Origin: Erysipelotrichaceae bacterium
Lineage (GTDB): Bacteria; Bacillota_I; Bacilli_A; Erysipelotrichales; Erysipelotrichaceae
Length of the DNA: 64,000 nt
Reading direction: 5' to 3'
Assembly: GCA_016280635.1 (NCBI GenBank)
Contig: JAEEHC010000015.1
Coordinates: 1 to 64,000 of the forward strand
Notes under the pieces: model-generated
The model's input: the letters and a program-made list of their open reading frames with translations, nothing else
Told to the model about the DNA's origin: nothing
Databases searched by the model: none
Part shown: positions 59,864 through 64,000 of the stretch, piece by piece
How the letters are laid out: the number at the start of each line of letters is the position of its first letter
How positions within the stretch are numbered: position 1 is the stretch's first letter
Position numbers and translations under genes: made by a program

Positions 59864-60502
59864 AAGGCTTTCCAGTTCATTTATCTTATCTACGATCTTC
59901 TGATGATCGCTGCTTGACGGGTCGATCTGCTCCAGTATCAGCCGCTTGCGGGCGATCTGGTCATTAAGATAATCAACAAAGATCTGGCTGTGCTGGCTTA
60001 ACAGCACCGGACCGTACATTATTTCCAATTCGGAGAGCTTCTGCTCTCCTTTTCTGATGTCCATGATCTGATAATAACGGTAATCCTTTATCATCTTTTC
60101 ATCAACGATCATATAGCCGTTTTCCATCAGCCAGCGCCGCAGCTTATCCTGCAGGGTATTTATCTGAATGATCAGTCTTTCGCACAGGTCAAAATAAGGC
60201 CGGCTGGCGGTTATTATGTCAGTGACCGTCTGGTAACCAAGCCCGCTCATTACTACGGTATGGACCGGTTCAGTGATCTTCTCTGCTCCGCTGGTGAGTA
60301 CGAAGCTGATGTCATCATAGCCCAACAGATTCTTGCGGGCATTATTAAGAGGACCGATCTTGTTATCGGAACAGATGATGGGCCGGAAGTTGCCGTTAAG
60401 GCGCAGCTGCAAAGCCAGATAGCCATGGTCGCAGCCGATGTCCAGAACGCTTTCCTCATTGCTGATCATGGAAGCGATCAGTTTTATTCTCTTACTTATC
60501 AT
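59858..60502 (-). CDS. trmK: tRNA (adenine(22)-N1)-methyltransferase TrmK
   Basis: 'KLIASMI...VLDIGCDHGYLALQL', 'VMSGLGYQTVTDII'; adjacent to an RpoD-like sigma gene. Confidence 0.93.
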   Translation of the reverse strand: MISKRIKLIASMISNEESVLDIGCDHGYLALQLRLNGNFRPIICSDNKIGPLNNARKNLLGYDDISFVLTSGAEKITEPVHTVVMSGLGYQTVTDIITASRPYFDLCERLIIQINTLQDKLRRWLMENGYMIVDEKMIKDYRYYQIMDIRKGEQKLSELEIMYGPVLLSQHSQIFVDYLNDQIARKRLILEQIDPSSSDHQKIVDKINELESLL

Positions 60503-61424
60503 AATTTTCCCTTATGTACTGTTTGGCCGAATCGATGATCTGACCGACTCGCTGCTTGCTTAATGAAAGCTTATCAGCAATCTGCTGCATCGTTAGCGGA
60601 GCGTCAGATCCCAGTCCGTAGTACATTACCATGATTTTCCTATCGCGCTCCGACAGCATCCCCAGCAAGGCCTTCAGCCTTTCGTGAACCAGAAAGTCAT
60701 TCTGACTTACGAAAGATGAGCTTACCGGTATTCTTCTCTGGCCGAATATTTCTTCCAGTGATATTATGCTGACCTGATAGCTGAGCAGTTCCTCTACTTT
60801 CTTTACACTCAGATTCAGTTTTTCGGCAATGTAGGCGTTGTCCGGTCTTTCGTCGTTATCAGTAAGATATTCTTCAATGACATCATTAATCTTGGCCAGC
60901 TGTTCATAGATCGGTTGAGGTATCCTGATCATCTGCGCCTTGTTTATCGCCTCAATGATGGCCTTGCGGATCCAATAGGCACTGTAGGAGGCGAAAGGTA
61001 CGTTCATATTAGGATCAAAGTGGTCAACGGCTTTCTGCAGGCCGATGTTTCCCTCCTGGAAAAGGTCATACTGGGTCAGAAATTCGCTGCTGAACTGTTT
61101 TGCCTGCTTTACCACCAGTCTCAGATTGGCCTTGATGAAACGATCGCGGGCCAGAAGGTCGCCCTCTCTGATCTTTTTCGCCAGCTGATTCTCTTCTTCC
61201 CGGCTTAAAAGCGGATAGATGGAGATTTCCGTGAAATACTGATCGGAATATCTGATCGGTTCCGTTGTCTTTACGTTGAAATCGTTCTGGTTTATCCAGA
61301 CGATCAGTTCATTGATCTGTTCATCGGAAAGACCATACGGCCTGATGAGCTCATCAACATCATCATAGTCGACATAACCCTTTTCCCTTATCAGTTTAAG
61401 TAGTACTTCCTTAACCTTTTCCAT
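60492..61424 (-). CDS. Sigma-70 family RNA polymerase sigma factor (RpoD-like, divergent regions 2.4/4.2)
   Basis: 'YPLLSREEENQLAKKIREGD', 'RLVVKQAKQF', 'DLFQEGNIGLQKAVDHFDP', 'YWIRKAIIEAINKAQMIRIPQ', HTH 'LTMQQIADKLSLSKQRVGQIID'. Confidence 0.92.
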   Translation of the reverse strand: MEKVKEVLLKLIREKGYVDYDDVDELIRPYGLSDEQINELIVWINQNDFNVKTTEPIRYSDQYFTEISIYPLLSREEENQLAKKIREGDLLARDRFIKANLRLVVKQAKQFSSEFLTQYDLFQEGNIGLQKAVDHFDPNMNVPFASYSAYWIRKAIIEAINKAQMIRIPQPIYEQLAKINDVIEEYLTDNDERPDNAYIAEKLNLSVKKVEELLSYQVSIISLEEIFGQRRIPVSSSFVSQNDFLVHERLKALLGMLSERDRKIMVMYYGLGSDAPLTMQQIADKLSLSKQRVGQIIDSAKQYIRENYDK

Positions 61425-61536
61425 GCCGTTATTGTATCACAATATCCCGCTTTAACAATAAGAGGGTTTGTGATTGCGGATGCATGAAAGGATATGCAGC
61501 TTTTTAAAGTCATTATTTATGCCGGATGGGCCGGAT

Positions 61537-61564
61537 AAAAGCCGGGATTTTATTCCCGGCTTCA
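61537..61564 (-). terminator. Strong intrinsic terminator
   Basis: Minus strand GAAGCCGGGA-ATAAAA-TCCCGGCTTTT. Confidence 0.88.
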
Positions 61565-61566
61565 AA

Positions 61567-61702
61567 GTTCATAATCACCGTACCTCGTTTTATGAACAGT
61601 CAGTCAGGCTGTTTCCATGGCAACGAGAACCTTCAAATCAACAGGCATCTGCCTGCAGACAATCCATTTATTCTGGATCGCCTTGCAGGCAGATGCTGAT
61701 TT
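61567..61702 (-). ncRNA. Candidate structured RNA of unknown class
   Basis: 13-bp perfect hairpin (61645-61657/61684-61696), 8-bp perfect helix (61567-61574/61590-61597) and an alternative or pseudoknotted helix (61584-61589/61622-61627), followed by the 61537-61564 terminator. Confidence 0.45.
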
Positions 61703-61787
61703 ATTTGATTATTGTTCTTTGTCAGACACAGGATTTTCTGTCAGGCCAGGATTTCAGTCCTTCAGCATTATCCCGGTCAGTATTTAG

Positions 61788-64000
61788 TCAATTCGGTGAT
61801 TCTACTGCAGAACCGGCATGCATCAGGGAATCCAGCTTGTACAGGAAGGTGCATAACTGCTCTCTCTTGCACGGCTGATCAGGACTGAAAGTCGTGGCAG
61901 TAGTGCCGCTGGTAATGCCGTTTTCATAAGCCCAAATGATGGCCTTCTTCTCATTCTTGGACAGACCGTTGATATCGGTGAACGGATTGCTTGCCGTTGC
62001 TTCGGGTTTGCCGACAGCCTTCCAGATCATGATGATGACCTGTTTTCTGGTGACTTCACCATAAGGAGTGAAGGTTCCGTTACCGGTGCCGTTAACAATG
62101 CCGTTTTCATAGCACCACTGGATGGCCTTCTTCTCGTTTGCTGAGCAGTCGCCGATATCGTTAAATGAAGCCGTACCCTGAGGCTCCGGTTTGCCCACGG
62201 TCTTCCAGAACATGATTGCAAATGATCTTCTCTGTGCGGTACCCTTGGGATTGAAGGTCGTCTTGCTGGTGCCGGAAACGATCTTGTTGTTGTAGGCCCA
62301 GCAGATCTTCTTGAAGAATGAACTGTTTTCATCAACATCGCTGAAGGGGTTGAAGACGAAGGTCTTCTTATTGCTGTAGGCAGAGTACTTCTTTAACGAA
62401 CTGTTGTAAGCTTTGACGGCATAGGTGTACTTTTCACCGGCCAAGGCTGTTGCGTCAGTATAAGTCGTCGTGGTGACGGTCTTAAGCTTTGTATAATCGC
62501 TTTCTCCGGCTGCCTTTCTGTAGACCATGTACTTGTCAGCGTTGCTTACAGCGCTCCATTTCAGATGGACGCCATCAGTGTCCATGGTTACCTTGGTGAT
62601 TTCCGGTGCTTCAACAGTTCCCTCTCTGGTAACGGCCTTTATTCTGTTGGTCCAGCCTTCTTCAACAGAAAGGTTGTCCCAGCTGCTGCCATCCAGACTG
62701 GCATAGCTCAAATCATTAGTAGTGTCATTATAGTTGTAAATGGTAATTCCATTACTGTCGTTGCTTCCGGTTTCGTCGAAATAGATGTAGACTTTGTCCG
62801 ATGGAACTGTTTCTTTGATTACTACGGAATACTTCTTGCCCTTGGTCAGGCTAACCGGGTTCTTCAATGAAATCAGGTAGTAACCTGCATCAGTCAGAGT
62901 ACCGCTCTGGCTTGTAGCCAGGGTGCCGGTGGAAGGGTCGCCAGTGACATTGTTATAGATATAGATGGTATAACTGGTATTGGCAGCATCAGCGATGAAA
63001 CCGACATCAGTCAGAACTTCATTATCCCCCTGAGTAGTATAGACATTGGCCTGATAAACAGTCTTAGCAGTTCCCCAGTTCCAGACGCCGCCATAGTTGC
63101 TGCCATCGTACTGGTACAGTTTGGTATTTGATGAGGAATAATCCATGTCAACATCAAAGAAGGTGACCATGCTGTTCATGATGCTGGTATCTTCATAGGA
63201 GATCCAGAAGTAGCCATCCTTGCCCCAGCCAGTACCCCAGCTGTTCTTGATCAGCCAGGCGCCGTTTGATGACGGTCTCTTGCTTGAGGGGAAGTTGGTG
63301 CGTGAATAGTTATCATTCCAGCCTACCAGGGTAACGGCATGGTTTGAACCGGTCTGGGAATTCTGATAATAGACGCAATCACCTGATGAAGTGTAAGTGA
63401 CATAGCTGTCGCTGTGGTAATAGGAAACAGCGGCCGCGCCGTAATCGATCAGTGCCTGCTTGACTAAGTTGGGTTCATCCATGAACAGCCATCTGGCCGC
63501 TCTCAGCATGTAGGCTGAGTTGTAGCAAGCCTTGCTGGTGCCGCTGGAAATGTAGGTTGCAGCGTTAGTATAGGGGTAGGAAGCTTCCTTGGAGAAGCCG
63601 ATTCCGTTAGCGGTAGACAGGGTAGCTCTGAAGGAGTTGCCGCCCATGTCGAGGATATAATTGTTGGTGGAAAGCTTGACACCGTCATTGGTGATCAATG
63701 ACAGCAGGTCAGCCTTCTTGTAGCTGTTGTAGTTGAAGTAGGCCAACTGAAGTTCAGCCAAATCGAGAGTCTTGCCATACTTCTTCAGGATGCCGCTTTC
63801 AGCGGAAGCCATGGTAGCGAAAGTCCAGCAGGTACCATAGGGATTCTGGTCCTTTACCGGGGTTACCAGGCCCTTGCTGACCAGATTGTAGCTGGCGGCA
63901 AGATAATCGTTATTGCCGGATTTCTGCTCGGTTGATCCGTGCAGCAGATGGGTCTTATCGATTTCCTCATCGATGAAACCTAAGGCATTTTTCTGACCCG
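61788..64000 (-). CDS. Secreted C1 (papain-like) cysteine peptidase with lectin-like and Fn3-like segments and three SLH-like repeats; N-terminus beyond window
   Basis: Frame open to window end: GQKNALGFIDEEIDKTHLLHG...VTPVKDQNPYGTCWTFATM (active Cys); His 'GSNHAVTLVGWNDNY'; Asn 'WLIKNSWGTGWGKDGYFWISYED'; C-terminal repeats 'FSDV....FFKKICWAYNNKIVSGTSKTTFNPKG'. Confidence 0.92.
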   Translation of the reverse strand, partial: GQKNALGFIDEEIDKTHLLHGSTEQKSGNNDYLAASYNLVSKGLVTPVKDQNPYGTCWTFATMASAESGILKKYGKTLDLAELQLAYFNYNSYKKADLLSLITNDGVKLSTNNYILDMGGNSFRATLSTANGIGFSKEASYPYTNAATYISSGTSKACYNSAYMLRAARWLFMDEPNLVKQALIDYGAAAVSYYHSDSYVTYTSSGDCVYYQNSQTGSNHAVTLVGWNDNYSRTNFPSSKRPSSNGAWLIKNSWGTGWGKDGYFWISYEDTSIMNSMVTFFDVDMDYSSSNTKLYQYDGSNYGGVWNWGTAKTVYQANVYTTQGDNEVLTDVGFIADAANTSYTIYIYNNVTGDPSTGTLATSQSGTLTDAGYYLISLKNPVSLTKGKKYSVVIKETVPSDKVYIYFDETGSNDSNGITIYNYNDTTNDLSYASLDGSSWDNLSVEEGWTNRIKAVTREGTVEAPEITKVTMDTDGVHLKWSAVSNADKYMVYRKAAGESDYTKLKTVTTTTYTDATALAGEKYTYAVKAYNSSLKKYSAYSNKKTFVFNPFSDVDENSSFFKKICWAYNNKIVSGTSKTTFNPKGTAQRRSFAIMFWKTVGKPEPQGTASFNDIGDCSANEKKAIQWCYENGIVNGTGNGTFTPYGEVTRKQVIIMIWKAVGKPEATASNPFTDINGLSKNEKKAIIWAYENGITSGTTATTFSPDQPCKREQLCTFLYKLDSLMHAGSAVESPN

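Noticed and set aside
61474-61878. Plus-strand 134-aa ORF
   Set aside because: Runs through the palindromic hairpins and terminator and antisense to the C1 peptidase 3' end; composition not protein-like.
1-64000. CRISPR array, integrase, transposase or prophage
   Set aside because: No regularly spaced direct repeats or mobile-element proteins seen on either strand.
1-64000. tRNA or rRNA genes
   Set aside because: No cloverleaf with GTTCRAnYC/CCA or rRNA signature found by eye; a tRNAscan would be needed for certainty.

Overview
This window is a chromosomal segment from a low-to-mid GC Firmicute. Gene content and order suggest an Erysipelotrichia-like lineage, but that is inference and no taxonomic search was run. 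It is mostly conserved housekeeping genes on the minus strand: lipid/isoprenoid/peptidoglycan precursor synthesis (rseP-dxr-cdsA-uppS-frr-pyrH), ftsK, RNase J, miaB, ymdB, rny, recA, cinA, pgsA, gpsB, pheST, ileS, divIVA-ylmH-sepF, lon-tig, typA, uvrC, mutS2, cvpA, trmK and a sigma-70 factor. Accessory parts are GH13 and GH53 lipoproteins beside a sugar ABC ATPase, a lipoprotein serpin, a 2 kb-codon S8 protease, a C1 peptidase with SLH-like repeats, a patatin-like protein, and an AT-rich islet of orphan ORFs. RNA and regulatory elements seen directly: RNase P RNA (minus strand, ~25572-25920), two T-box leaders (Phe, Ile), a CIRCE-type inverted repeat upstream of an orf-tig-lon operon, a 58-aa two-cluster ferredoxin missed by the ORF track, and many intrinsic terminators. 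Best leads for something undescribed are: (1) a structured intergenic RNA candidate between the C1 peptidase and the sigma factor; (2) a patatin-like lipase with seven 11-residue repeats at its N-terminus; (3) the CIRCE-controlled orf237-tig-lon operon; (4) the S8 protease carrying both dockerin-like and cohesin-like segments; (5) the gpsB stop codon lying inside the RNase P P1 helix.
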